The notes: a model not told the origin generated them from the sequence alone. A stretch of DNA of 64,000 bases from Formicarius rufipectus (GCA_013399695.1 VXAU01001246.1:124001-188000), one strand, 5' to 3'; counted from the stretch's first letter, positions 38,201 through 53,200 are shown. Made by a program: numbers and translations.

Positions 38201-41200
38201 TTTGAAATTATAACTATTTGAGAATTTTGTATTTCTTATGCCTTAACTATATTTCAATATTTGAACTGTAAGATAATGTCGCCATGTTCGTTATTCTGCT
38301 TGGACTGTACTAAAGACTGGAAATCACATTAGTGCCACAAAAGCGGTATTCTTTAGAATCCTTGAACAACATCCACTTCGAAATGCTTCACGAACTGAGA
38401 AAGCATATAAAAATTGATATGAATTTGCACTAGCAAATTTATGACCTACTCTGTGCATATTTCATGAAATGAAAACAACACAATTAAGTACAATGGCTGA
38501 AAAAGTATGTCAGGAAGCTGGAAATCTCAGTTCAGTTCCCAGCTATTGTATCAGTTGTTCACTACTTTTTGTGAGAAAGGCACTTCAGTTTCCCTACCTG
38601 TGACGTTGAAATAATTATATTAGTCCAGCTTTCTGCAAATTACTTTGGGATCTTTTGGGCTGAAATGTAAAATAATAGTTAATCCCATTTGCCATCACCA
38701 GAGAAAATATTAACAAAACTATCACCTTCATAAAGATGTTTTGTGCGTGTACCAGTCACAAATCTCAGACAATAGTTGCTGCAAGCTGGAATTTGATTGT
38801 TTTAAAATGTTTTTTAGGTGCTACAACAATGTCATATTGCCATCACCTTTCGTGGTAAGATTTTCCCTGTTGAAGATCTGTGTAATCTCTTAAAAAAAAA
38901 GTTTTGGAGAACCTGATTAATTTTGTAGCTATAAAAAGTGCTAATTAATTTCACAGCTGACAGTCTCTTTATTGTCTTTGAACTGCTGTTTTATATTTTT
39001 CAAAGAAATAAGTCTAAATATTTAGCCCTGGGCATTTAAAAATACTGTTCATTCTAAAGCAGGTTTTGACATTTTAGTATTAACACCAACCCTTGCCAGT
39101 CCTGAGAAGCCATTTCTAAAGCTGGTTAATGTCTTCAACCTGGTCCTGTACGGTGTTGCAGACGCACTAAGCAGGTCACTGTAGATGGTTAAGCTTTGGT
39201 AAAGTTGGTACGAAATAGAGAGAGAAGAAAACCTGTGGAATCATCCCGATTGTCCTATTCTATGGCTCACTCACCTCCTTTCCCTTTTTCTTCCTCTTTT
39301 AGCTCAAGAAAAACAATCAGTTATACACAGCAACCAGGCTGAAAGCAGCAGAACTGTCATTGAGAGGACACTGGGAGCTCCTCAGGACCTCAGTGGGCCA
39401 GGTCAGTTGTTACCATTACCATCACCTCTAGCCCAGTCGCTGTCTGTGTGACCTGCTAAGGTCACTGCAAAAACCATTTGAGGAAAATCCACGTCTGCTG
39501 AAGGGACCAGAATGAATTGTCAGTTTCTAGCAGGTGTGGTTCAGTGGTGTGCTCCTCTAATAAAGATGGACAGAAGGAACTGAATTTAAAGGTACCAGCA
39601 ACTTAGCATTTATGGAGTGTCTTATGACTAAATTAGAACCAGTAAAGTATTCTGCATAGAAGTATATAAACTATTATATTACTGAGTAGAATAGATTATT
39701 GGGAGGTGGGGCTTATATCAAAAAACATTTTAACTTGCCTTATTTGTTTGATTCTTTATGTTCTCAGGTCTTTTGCATTTGTGAATGTACTGTTCTGGGC
39801 TGAGCTGTTCATGCATGCTGGGAGAACAGGAATGTCAGAACTAAGATGACCACAGGGTTTTATGGAGACAGTACACATGTATGTGTATATGTCCATATAC
39901 ATGTTTTACTTTAATTCATAATGGACAGATAGAAAAAGAGAGGGAAAGGCTGAATCTGCCATGGAGATATAGAACAGTATTTCCAATTGAGAGTTAGAAG
40001 GCTGTTCTCGCTCGGTAATATTGTGCGTGCAACCAAGTCTCCCAGAGCAGGAGAGAGGATGATGATGTCTAGTAAAGCAGACAGAACACATATGAAAAAG
40101 TGTGCTTGATCAGTGGAGCACTGGAACATGGCACTTCCCATATCTGAAAAATCTGAAATTGGAATCTGAATTCCATGTTAAATACATTTTGGCTATTTTT
40201 TTAAAATCAAAATTAGTCAGTTTAGAAGGAGAGAGGTGCCTGTTCTGGTGCCAACACTGCAAACATGACATGAGGCCAGGACTGACTGCCCCAGCCTGTC
40301 ATTCCATCAGCAGCTGCCATGATTCTACAAGCCAGATTCTGTTTCCAGCTCCAACTATGCAGCCATGCCACTTTCAGGCATAAAACCCCTCTTTCAGGTT
40401 CATCCATGTAGCTTCTCTTCTTCCCTTAATGGGAACTGATAGAAACCAAACTGAAAAAGCCATAACCTTGCAAGTTATTTGCCAGTTTGGATGGCTATGC
40501 ATGAGCCAGTAATGAATTCAAATCCCCTTCTCATAGTAACAATTCAACCAGGAGCAGAAGTATCCAGTTCTGTTTGTCACAAAGCAGCATGATGATGATG
40601 AATATTTAGACACAGATATATCAAAGGCCTGTCTCCGCAGGGCCATTGGGGAGCATTGCTGGAGCCTAAACTAGGTGTCTCAGTTAAAAACACATGTTAG
40701 AATCTGTGTGAGTAGACACCTTGTGTAGAGAAAACATCTGGAGATGTTAACATCCTAACCTGAAAGAACCAGCCTTATTCACTAGGTTCTACCAACCATG
40801 ACTTTTACTACCAGTATACCTCTGCAGGAGAGCGTGTTGGCATGCTTCATCTGTGCTAACTGGGTACATGTAGCGAATTCTCTGGGATTTCCCAAATGCT
40901 GCCAAGTTAGATAAGACATATTTACTTTTAAAATACTAGAATTTTGAAGAATAAAACTGGTCAGAAGAATATGCCCTTTTACATATGACTTGCTTGGTGC
41001 TTTTTGGATTCTTCAGTCCCTTGTGCTTACACATGATTTCTGATTATAGCTGTTTACTGCCATGGGAATCGATACTGATGCCATAATGAAAAGTGACAAA
41101 GGGTCAATAGCAATACTGTAAATTTACACTAATAAATATTTGTGTGCATGTCTAAAGAATCTCTTTCATAGCAGTTTACTAAGTCACAGTATGACCTGAA

Positions 41201-44200
41201 GCATCATGTGTCTAACATAGGCCATGTAGAATCAATTGTTGGAGGAACTGAAGATACTTTTCTAGCTTTCACTTACAGGAATTTGAGCATCTAATTTTAT
41301 CAGCGTCTTCTCAAAATCCTGGATAAAAAAGTTTGTTTCCTGTCAACTGTGAAACTATGATGGGTAGCTGAAGTCACATGGAGCCTTAACTTTCAAGATC
41401 AAGGCCTTCTTCACCATTACCTAACTTAAAAGCATCCATCTAGGCCCTTTTATTCCTGAAAAGACTACAAGTGTCAGGAAAAATTTGGGCAAGTTTTAAA
41501 ATAAGCTTGTCTTCATAGGTTGTGTATATATTCTTAATGACAGACCAGTGATTATTCCAAAGTCATTTGTCTATTAGCTGTTTATCTGCCTTACTGCTGT
41601 GTTGAACAAGTCTTATTCATTGTTCTTACCTGAACAATGAAAAGATGATGTATACCTTCAGACACAAGCCTAGCAAATTCATGAAGTTATGTTACAAATG
41701 GTAGGTAAAAATAATGCTTTGGTGACTGTGTTAAAGAAGATAGACTAAATGAGGGTTAACTGAATACCCTGTAGGGTGCTAGGTGGAGGAAGCATGGAAT
41801 TATGTTGATTAAAATAGGCTAACCATTAAAAATACCCTTGTAGAATTAAAATACTTTATAATGGATACTGAGGCTTTAGTAATTAGTCACTGCTGTGCTG
41901 CTGAATCTCACTAATACCTGATAAAAATTAAGATGATTCACTCAAGACTAAAAATTCAAAAAAATTTCACCCCACTTTCAACTAATGTCTCTCAAGTCAG
42001 TTACCTTCTTGGGTTTTTTTTTGTTTGTTTGTTTTGTTCTTTTTTGTTTTGTTTGTTTGTTGGTTTGGTTTGGCTTTTTTTGGTTTTGACTCCACAGTGT
42101 TTTAAAGCTATTTTTTCCATCTCGTTTTGTTCTCTGACCAAGCACTTACACAAAAAATGAGTGAGAAGATTAGCAGTCAGGAGATGAAACTGACTTTTCT
42201 GCAGAAGAAGGTTGACAGCATTGCAACTGCAATGACTGATGTGAGCAAGTTGCTTTCTTCTCTGGAAGGCAAAATCAATGAAGATAAGGGCAGAGACTTC
42301 CAGTCTTTTCTAAAAGGTAAGAAAAATAAATTAATGTAATCACTCACCTTGTAAAAGATGCCCAAAAAAAGAAAGCTAAAAACCTTCAGAGACTGTCCTA
42401 TTCTATTGCTCAACATTTATAGGGAGAACTCATTTTTTATTTCATTTCATAACAGAGGGATTTGTTTATTTCAACATTTGTTATGGGATCTTTTATTGTG
42501 ACAAAAAAACCCCCCTGTATTCTTGGGTACTGCATAATCTACATGGAAACAAGCCATCATCAAGGCATTTTCATTTACTTAGAGCTTCTGCAAATATTCT
42601 TATCTCTGGTTTTGTTTATTTGACAGCAGCTAAAGGATGCAGTATTTGCTTTGCTACCAAGTGTAACTAGTATTCCTTAATACATCATTCACATATTCAG
42701 GGGAAATGTGTAAGGTATTCTATGGCGGTTGTATTTATAACATTGCAAACATAATTCAGAATACTTTGCTGATCATGTTAGGCTATCTTTGATGAACATC
42801 TTGCTTATGTTCAGTATATAAGAAAGACATGGCTAGAGATCAGGAGCTTGGGCAGATCCACCCCAGCAGAGTTATATATCCATTTTTTTGTGAATCCTGC
42901 AGCAAGACCTGTTACCCAACTACAAATGGTGCTTAACAAGCAGATTTGGACTGAAGCATAAACTCCTTGCATTGAGATAAAACTGAATGAAACAAGAAGT
43001 GCCTTTGTATGCCCCTCGGATTTACCAACTTGAATCCCATTTCTTGTGTTTTCAGTCCTCTGTCTCCTGAGTTGCTTCTGCCACATGCTAGATGGCTCTC
43101 TTGTATTCAAGTTTATTCCATCTCATGATCAGTGACCTGCTTTCACCTCTCCACATATTGCTAGATGGCATTCTTGACCTTTGGGTACAGGTTTAATTTG
43201 TCTTTGAATATTTTCCATTTCCCTTCTGCTTTCTTCTCATTCTTTTTTATATTCCACTCATTCTGTCTGTCATTTTCATGCTAGTCTCAGAGGCGTTTTG
43301 CTGTATCCTGTAGTCCTGCTTCTCCATTCCCTATCTATATTTCAGGGTCTAAATCTTAAAACATTCTCTTCAGAAAACCCCCCATTATTTCATACTTGTC
43401 TGCAAATGTGTTTCAAACTGTTATTGTTTTTATCTGCAGTGCTTTATATTACACCTTCTTTGTCAAAATCTCCAGTTAATGGCACTTTTTTGATTTATCT
43501 TCTCAATCCATCTCCTAATCAAATACCTCTAATGAAAATGATGCTATGGCTAAACTTCTTGACTCTAATTATGGGCATTCAAATACAGGTTATTCTTGAC
43601 TTGCATATAGGTAAACAACAGGAATAAGGGAAGGATGGGAGAAAGAACAAGTTTAATGTTTCTGTTGGCTTTTGTATGTAGTGACAAAGGGCAATTGCAG
43701 TTTCTGTACAGGAAATATCAGTCATTTGTACTCCAGATGCATAAAGAGCATCCTAAAGTAGCAGGACCTGGAAGGAGTTTCCATGCTGTGCTCTGACTTG
43801 GTACAGAGGTACAGTATAGGCACATCAGACTTCCTAAAATTTAAACTTAAAAGCTCAAATGAAGCAAATTCCAACTTTCCCCACTACACTACTATCCTGA
43901 AGTGAGATGCTGTGGTGGTTAAACTACTACCACAGGGATAAACTACCACAGCACTTTTGAAGCACAGGTAAGTCTGTATTTGCTTCATGCAATTCAGATT
44001 TTCCTTCTTCATCTGCTTTTCTTTTTCCTGTGATGCCCAGGTCCTTTGCTCACAATCCATACATTGCCTTTTTTCTTATCACAGAAATTCTAATGTCTGC
44101 CCAGTTTTGTATCAGGATTTGTGAGCAGTGATATCTGGTTCTGTGGGCGGGGGGGGGGAGGGGGGAACAAACCAAAAAAAAACAACAAAAAACCCCCACC

Positions 44201-47200
44201 AAAACCACAATTCAAAAGAGTTTAATAAGTCTTCAATTCTTGGTTTCATCTGTGAAGAGACTTTGGTGACACAAACATGTCATCTGTTAATAGGGGACAA
44301 CACTCACTGGAGCAACTGATAAGCGCCTCTGATTTGTGAAACCTATTGTGCATTTGAAAAATTGCTTTAAGTACTCAGGAGGCCATTTGCACTTTTTACT
44401 TAGGGAAAATAATTTGGTGTTCTACCTCTAATAAACTCTGTTTATTTCCTGCTATTCTTTTCTTCCTCCTTCCACTCCATATTTTATAGACACCTTTGCT
44501 CTTCATTATTAAAGTGTACACTCCTTTAAAACTGAACTCAACAGTGGAGTGTTAATTACTTCCAAGTCAGAACTGTCATTTACAGCTGTATATATAATCT
44601 TAATTCAGTCTCCTGTGTATATGCATGTATTTTACACATTATGCTTTAAATAATTGAAACTGCAAAGGAAGACTATGTTGACACAAAGTAATTACACCCT
44701 TTGGTTTTCTGTGAGGAAGTTAAAATTTATAGTCTTATAAAAAGCGCAAAAGATCTTTAGTATTTGCAGGTAGTTTGAACCTTTCTATTTTAAAATAAGC
44801 AACAGAGAAGTTGAGTTACATCCCTGAGTGCACAGGTGTGTTCTCAGCCCAAGCTTATAAATATACCCAGTTGTCAACTACAGCACAAGTTCTGGTCAGG
44901 TCTTCCTGTGGAGTAGTGTGCTCCCACAGTAGACTTTTGGAGTAGCATTTGCTTACCAGCTATCTCATTGTCCTAGCCAGCAAGAAGGGGAGAGAAAAAC
45001 CCAAGGCTGTCTGTTTTATCAGGCTCCACACTCCCTTGGTAATGGGAACACCTGAAAACCAGAGCTGAGTTCTCTACTGCACTTGCAATCTGACTAAATA
45101 GAGTAGGAATAGGAGAGAATGTGGCTGACACCTTCCAGGCTGTCACAGGAAGAAAAGGTATAGATCTTGTGGAACACCTCTCTCAGCAGAATGGCCTGTT
45201 ATCAAGATTTGTTGCTGAGATGAAGGAATTTAATTGGTTCCTCACAGAAGGTTTGGAGTAATCTTGATTCTTTCCACAGCCATTAAACTTTTCTTCACAG
45301 TCCATTGTGTCCCATTGTGTCTCTTAGAGCATAGAGCATTTTTCAGCATCATAAAGTAATCTGACTAAAACAGCACTTAGAATGGTTTTGCTGCATGTCA
45401 GTTATTTAACTCTGTGTCCATATCCTGGTTCTTCCTTTCAGCTGTCAGGACACCTTTATTCTCAGATATCTCAGTGTGCAAGTATGCATGTACATGTGCA
45501 TATTCACTTACATGCATCTGTCTAATCATTTACTTACTCTTCAAGTAAGTAGTAAAAAGAAAAGTAGTGAGGGTAATCTCAGTATTATCACTGTTGTTTA
45601 TGATACCTTGTGTAAAATTGCTGTGACATTTGGGACCTCTGTTGACAGTAATTGAGTTTATTGCTTAGGAAACTTCATGTTGTATTACTGAAGTGGCTCT
45701 TTCCTAGGCTAACCAACTTAGAGCACCTGCATATTATATCTTGCCTGGAAAAAAAACACCATCTGAACAAATGAAAAAGTACTGTGCCTCTCTCTTGCCT
45801 GCTGAACCAAACCATTTTTATTTGGAATCCTTTTGTACCTTTGGAGCCAAAAGTTGTGTTGTATTTCATGGATCTGATTTCCTGATGTTTTACTGCCCTT
45901 GCTGAGAACATACCTTCAAATAACTTTTCAGAACATGCCTTGGAGTTTTACAGATGACTCAATGAAATCCAGGCTATAGAACTAATTGAGAGGAAAATAG
46001 AAGGCGGCAAGAGATAATAACTTAAATTATCAATACAGTTTTAATCAGAGAACTAATCAGAGAAGCTATGGTCATTGAGGCATTGTAAATGTTGAAGGGT
46101 TTAACCATTGTATCACAAGCTGGCTGCAAGTGTTCACTTGGTTTAGGAAAAATGTGCAAAGAATGATTCAGTGTTTTCCTCTGGAGAAAAAAAATTAATA
46201 AGAATCCTCATAATCTCACACTAGAGCAAAACTACTGCTCTAATTAATTGCAATGTGTTATGCACCACTCTTTTATTATTATCTTGACCCTTCTAAGGCT
46301 ATATAGGAAACAAATGCTATTCAGAGGCGCAGAATTCCCATATATTCACCTCTAATGCTTTTCAAAATCAGTATTCCTAGGAACTATTTAAGGAGTTGGA
46401 GTCTGCAAAACTAGAAGTATCTACCTTGAAAATGTTTGCATTTTGTAGCAGTTGTCATGTCACTGAATTAAGCTATTCTTTGTATTTTGCTTCTTAATAT
46501 AGAATGTTGTATGATCACTTAGCACATACAATAGGAAGGTAATAATCTCTGCTTTCACTTCTTGATCATAATGATGAAAAAGTAGTTGGTTTTTCCCTTT
46601 TCTAGTGCAGAAAAGGCACATAATTTTATAAGCAAGCCACAAAAGTACATTCCTTTTTGTGCTCAGAAACTACTGAACTAGGAGATCAAAGTTAGTGTCA
46701 TGTGCAGTCTGTTTGCCTTTTCAAAATAACAGCAAAACTACTGTTGATTTGGTAGAAACAGGGATGAATCCTCAAACACTATTAGCTGTCCTCTGTATTA
46801 CTCAGCTTTACATTTTGCTCTATGGGTGGGTAAATTGAGGCAGAGATTTGTGTTTTTCACTTCTGTACAGCACTGTGATTGTTTACACTGTGGGAAAAAC
46901 TTAGATGTTGCTAACAAAATTAGTCTGATTATTTCCATATTTCTCCTTTTCCTCAAAGGTCTCAAATCCAGAAGTATTAATGAATTAGTCAAAGACATAG
47001 TCAGAGAACACTTTAAAGTATTTCAACGTGAAATGCAAGAGAGCATGGCTCAAATTTTCAAGACTGTGTCTGTTATGTCAGGTGATCTTGAAAATACAAA
47101 AGAATTAGTCAAACACCTGAATGAAACCCAACAAAAATTTGCTCAGGAGAAAGACAACGGGCCAATAAAACTTGACATTTTGGAGCTAAAGAGTCATATG

Positions 47201-50200
47201 GTGCAGATGAAGGAGGAAATGGCCCTGACTTGTGACAAGCCTATGAAGGCTTTACAAGACAAGCAGAGGTTGTTGGAAGTTAACTTGGAGCACCAGCAGT
47301 CAAGAAGTGCCATTTACTATGAATCTTTAAATAGGACTCTTAGTGAAATGAGAGATGCTCATGAACAACTGCTATCAGCTGAACAGTCTTCAAGACAAAG
47401 CATCCCTTCAGCAGATAAGGTCATGGAATACAATCTTACAGACTACATGTTCACGCTGCACGAGAAAGTGAAGAAACAAGGCATGATGGTGCTGGAGATC
47501 TATGATGATTTAAGAGTGCAAGATAGCAAGATCAGCAATCTCAGTGTGGCCCTGGAAATTCAGAGGGAGACTGTTCTGGGGGTCTGTGATGACATGTTGT
47601 CAGAGAGCAGAACAAATTTCCAGACACAGCTGGCAGCAACCCAAGAGAATGTGCTTGTCTTAAACAAGAGTCTCTCTGACCTGTTCCTTCCACTGGAGAA
47701 TAAGATGGACAAAATGAATGAGCAAATTAATGATTTGTGCTATGATATGGAGATCTTGCAGCCCTTAATTGAACAAGGGGTACCTTTTAGTCTAACTTCA
47801 GAGTATGAACAACAAATTCAAGTTAAAGAATTCAATGAGAAGCTTGAAAACTTTACTACTGTCATTAACAGAATGAGTTCTGCAATGAAGGAACTTTCTG
47901 AAACTCAGGAACAACTTAAAAATGAATCTCAGGCTTATCAGGAACTGTTTGAGAGTCGTGTTAATGAGTGCTCCATGGAAATGGAAGATGGATTAAACAA
48001 GACTATGATAGTAATAAACAGTGCTATTGATTCTATTCAAGATAACTATGTGCTGAAAGATATGCTACATGATTTAAGAAATGAGACTGAAGTCTGCTGT
48101 GGCAGAGCTGAGAAGCTGGACAGCCTCCTGGCTTTTATTCCCCAGTTCCAACAGCTGAATGAATCCCTCCAGATACTGCTCAATGACAAGAAGTATGAAT
48201 TCACTTCACAAGTAGCACCATCTCTTTCTGATCTTCCGTACAAAGAGTCTGACAAAAGTATCCTCCACAATTTCAGTAGAGTTTCCTACATTTTAAATTA
48301 TACATCATCAAAGGTGGAAAATCAGCAACAAGATATCAGCCGCCTGGAAGAAAAACTACTTGATTCTGTGGAGGAATCAAAGGACCATGAGGTTCGCCTT
48401 CTGAACGTAGAGTCAAAAATTTCCAAGTTTTTAGCAAACAGCTGTGTCTCACTGAAAAGAGCCAATGCTGCCTCAACAGAGAAAGAACAGATGGTCTCAC
48501 TCCAGCTCCAGACACTGAGTTCCAGGATCAAGGCCCTGGAAGCCAAGTCGATCCGTTTCTCAAACATCATTCCACTTGTGAACAAGACTGCTCAGGAGGC
48601 CTGGGGACTGTGTCAGAACACCAACAACAGCATCCAGAAAGTGAATGCGAGTATACCTGTGCTAATTAAATCTGCTCAGCTAGATATACCTCTGCTGCAG
48701 AGAGGCCTCAAAGAGCTCATTGAATCTGTGCTTGAAGTAAAAGCGGGAACTATTTTGACCAATTTAACCCAGCATGTTGACATATCTGTGGCAAATGCAG
48801 TGAACAATATCACCAAACTTCAGAAGCAGACAAAACCAGTTGTAAAGAAACCAGTCCCAGCAAAAAAAGTAGCAGGAAACATCACCATGAGCCTGGCAAG
48901 CCGAAGTCAGAGAAACACGGATAATGCTATAGATCCAGGTAATGCATTTTGCTCTACTAAAAATCAGGGTATTTTCAATAAAGGCTTATGTAACCATTAT
49001 GATAAACTGAGTGACAGAACTTGACTGAGGGTAATCAAAAAGTCTAAAAAGTGCCATGAAGTGCTTCAGAGAAATTTGAGATTAGTCTCTTGCATACAAA
49101 AGAATTTGTTTTTATTATGAGGACACTGCCCTGAGGCATCTAGAAGTTTCATTTAATTTCCCTTAAATTCCTATCTGATCATTTTAAGAAAATGTGCATG
49201 CCCACACCCTCAACTGAGAACCTGACCTTTGAAATGTGACTGACAGTTTAGACAAAATCTAAAGAACAAGAATTTTGTGCCTGCATCTCAATTAGTAATT
49301 TCAGTTTTAAAAAAAAAAAGTATGCAAGCTGGGAAAGAAATATAGAGTTGCATCAATACTTTGCAATGTCAGCAGGGGTGAAAAGTATCAAAAATCTGAA
49401 GCAAGTGAATACACCAAATGACTGTAATGAGGCTTTTGCTGGCTCCTGCAGTACTCCGTTGAGATTACAGTTACAACAGTGCATTCCTGCAAAAGCAGGA
49501 GTGCAGCCAATAAAGTAGGTTTGGCTCAAATCCATCTGGAGAACAACTCAGTTGAGTAGGAGTTTTTGGTCTTAAAAAAGGAAATTTTGAGTGAGATTTG
49601 CTGTTTTAACTTAAATTTAAATGTCATCATGTGAAATGAATTCATATGAATGACTTCACAGAAGTACAAACTCTGAGTTATTACTTTTGGAATAATACTT
49701 GAGTGAAAATCTATATGCCAAGATAATGTTTAATGGAAATATAATTTCTGTCACAATACAGAAAATGAAGAGTGGTTAAGTGACTAGAAATCCTGAGATT
49801 ATTATAATGCATATTAAGATGATACAGATTCTTTAATGACAGAGACATGTCCAGATAGGTTTCAAGATTCAGACCTAAATCTTTTTTGTAAAGCGCTCTT
49901 AAACTTATTAATATTTCTAAAACAACACTTCGTCCATATTGCATGCAGATGTAGGGATAGTAACAGCTATTACTTTTCTTCATGTGCTAAGGGCTTGGAC
50001 AATCTTTTTCCTTTCTCTTCCTTACTTTCCTCATCTCACTCCTTCATCTCCTCCTGTCCTAGGTACAGCACTTCTCAATAATCAATGGAAACGATAATTT
50101 TTAAGGCCTCAGTCTCATGAATAGCTTGGCTTCTGCTGAAAGTAATCCCCACTGAAGGATTTCTGTCCTTGGTTACGTTTACAGGGAGAGAGGGGACACA

Positions 50201-53200
50201 GCTATTTCAGCAGGCAGTCACATTTAAAAATGCACCGAGATTTGCCATGTTCTTGCTACAAATTAATATGAATATTCTGCTATTAAAAAAGGCAATTCTT
50301 CCTCAGTCATTTCTCTGTTATTTCTGTTCCTGCCACTGCATAGGATGGAAATTCAAAACCTTTGTTAAAATTAAGAGAAAATCAGGTATGATGTCAAATC
50401 CTTCCCACACCTATTTTGTTAGAAAATATCACTAGTACTGCCTCCCAGGAGCATAGGAAGGTGCCACTTGCTCCATTTTTCACTCCACATTAATGAATAA
50501 ATGTCTTTCCTATCTATTATTTATCTCATACTGAATTTTAACAAATAGCTTTCTTGATAACACTGGATGTATGCACAGAAAGCGCAGATTTTTGAAAATA
50601 TTGAGAAGTCGTATTTTTACCCAAGATTTCTATGTAGCAGTGTTTATTCAGAGTTTTCCATCTAATATGCGTTTTGTACTCAGTGCATGCCTAGCAAAGT
50701 CATACATTATATTTCTCTAAGTGAAAGAAGTAAGACCATTATCCTAATTGACAAGTGTCCATCTCCTGCCTGGGTAGATGTTACTTCTTCAGGAAAGCTT
50801 TTTCACTCAAGTTCCATCCAGAGATTTGTGCTACCTCTACTAAAATTTGTAGGAGAAACCCCACGGCATACTTGCCTAAATATAAAAAAGTATTGAATCT
50901 TAGATTGTCTTTTTTCAATTAAAAAAAGAATGTTAGAAGCAATTGACAATTCTCATTGGTTCCAGTATGTTCAATATTTGATCCTGCTCTATCAGATGGG
51001 GCTTTTTATTGGCTTTAACGTGTTCAGGATTTGACCCCAAGGTAATACTTTCCCAAGTAGTTAGTTGAAATCAAGAGAAAAGAATATGAGTTTGCATTGC
51101 TTATGCAGGGATATACACCTTTACAGACTTCCCATATTGTGGAATGAAGTAAAGAAAAGGTTTATGTCAGCTAGAGGCTGCACTATGTGTATGAGGGGTG
51201 AAAACACTGACACTTTGTCTGACATTTACTGTAATGGCAGCTCAGGGTGGATAAAAAAAATTGTTGGTCTTAAGACACCTTCAGTATCTAACACAGGACA
51301 TATGACAGCTTTTAAAAGCATATGTAGATATATTCAGTAACTCTTCATTGGTCTTGGGTGTGGATTTTGTTTGGTCCTAGCTTCCAATGCACTGCAGAAA
51401 TGTGTGATGCAGTGTGTGAGGGCAGCTTAACTCAAATTCCCATTTTCCTGCAGCTACTTTGTGCTCTGTTTTCTAAGGAATCTAGAGTCTGTCATGCTTT
51501 CCAAAGGTCTATGTGCACTCTTGTTATGGCTTTTGCTCTATTCAGATTACACCTCCGTCCCATCAACATGAATAACTGAGTGAAGATGTGTTATATTTGT
51601 GTATTTACATTATATATATTTACTTATTTAAAATGGTGCAACTGTGTGAGAGGTGATTTCTTTCAATTCTCATTTCCTCTGTTTATTTCTGATTTTGTTT
51701 TCACAAGATTTTTTACTTGTTACAGAAATTCAAGCTTCCATTGTTGCCTTATCATTCAAGCCTGCAGTGAAATTAACCTATATAAACATTTTTCACATTG
51801 TGTTTTTATTGCACAAGTTTCACAGTTATTCCAGTTCAGTTTGATGACAAACACTTCAATTTTGCATATTTACACTTTAGACTAATAGGTTGATAAAACT
51901 GTTTTGTTTTTAATTTGTTGATCCTAAAATCATCACACTGAAGGTGTTAAATACCTCTGCTTGACAGGGAAACAGTTGCCAGAGTCCAACCAGCTCAGAT
52001 AGGTCTTGACAATCTGTCCCCGCCCTCAACCTGAGAGCGTAGCTGAGGCAAATCTCCTCCTTGTTCTTTGTCCAAGAGCTCTGTGGGTGAACCTCTGTGC
52101 TTCTCTGCAGCACAAACACCCTACACAGAACTTATACCTGAATTCCCATGGCATCCTAACCTAGCTCCCAGACTGCACACCAGCCCATAGATCTGGAATC
52201 CCTCTTTCAGCTCAAGCCAAAATCCGAGGCCTTTTCAGTTATGCTAGCCTGTGACTAATCCTGGTTACCATGATCAACCTGTTACGCTCTGCTTGTAACC
52301 TGTCCAAGTGAGGCACCAGCCCTGCTGTCAGCCCCAGTTCCTGGATGCTGGCCCAGCTGAAGCTGTCTTTTTCCTGTACCCTGACACTCCTTGCATTTAG
52401 GTTCCTGGGGATGGCCATAGCTTTTAGCACTGTCAGACTCAGAGCACTAAGCTAGAAGTGACTAATAACTGTAGGCTGACAACTGGTTTGACCCAGTGTG
52501 AGCAAGGTGGTTTAGTAGATTCCCAGGCTTTTCCAGTCTCCTAGAACTTCCTGAGAAACACCGACTAATATAAGAAAATGCTGATCAGTTGCTTCCTGTT
52601 CAGAAGAATTTCCAAACTGAACCACTGGAGTAATTTCCTTCCATAAGGAGATCATTAAATTGCTAAATATTTGATTTGCTTCTAAACAACCCTCCACTAC
52701 GTAATGAGAGAGCTTCATTATTTGTTTGAAGATTTGTTTGCGGGCATTGGCAGTCTATTTCCCCGAAGAGCTTCTGGATGTTTGTCTTCCCAAAGAGTAG
52801 CAAAACTGAACATTAACTCTCTATCCTCACTCCTACCATACCAAGTGTAATTAGCAACTGCATTCAGTTTATGCTCTGCTATTAATAGCTACAATTTAAC
52901 CCTTTAATTTAGAGTCTGTCTTTTACTCATCTACACTATTAAGTTGTGAAAGATTGATTAATGATAAAATATGTATTATAGTAGGAAATCATTTCCTAGT
53001 CTGAACCTCTTGGCATCTTTATCCCAGGGAGAGATCATGGACATAGTGTCTCAGGACACCCTGCAGGAAGACAAAAAAATATTGTGTAGAAAAGCAGCCT
53101 CAGCCAGAAATGACAGCAAAACATGCTATTGTAGCATAGTTACCTGCACAGTGGAGATCTATGGTATTCGCTTCTTAGTCTGAAAATTCTAAATTGACTC

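Larger units (their letters stand above)
34158..39302 (+). other. MMRN1: MMRN1 intron 3 (5,145 bp)
   Basis: Phase 1 intron, GT-AG. It holds two ancient MIR/L2-like relics and one G/T tract. The minus-strand open frames near 35.7-36.4 kb (up to 129 codons) show no domain. Confidence 0.9.
42317..46958 (+). other. MMRN1: MMRN1 intron 5 (4,642 bp)
   Basis: Phase 1 intron, GT-AG. It holds an inverted repeat (43908-43953), a G-run plus A/C tract (44145-44212) and possible weak MIR-like blocks (about 44795-44860; 46810-46850, GGGTAAATTGAGGCAGAG). No other gene is seen. Confidence 0.9.

Noticed and set aside
46826..46958. Upstream extension of the exon 6 open frame, starting with an ATG
   Set aside because: The pyrimidine tract and CCTCAAAG acceptor, together with the conserved GLKSRSIN start in the frame from exon 5, show that this is intronic.
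48046..48585. Minus-strand open frames of 74 and 87 codons
   Set aside because: Antisense shadows of MMRN1 exon 6.
48939..49024. Downstream extension of exon 6 to a stop at 49024
   Set aside because: The GTAATG donor and in-frame joining to the EGF exon fit the family. No polyadenylation signal suggests a truncated form.
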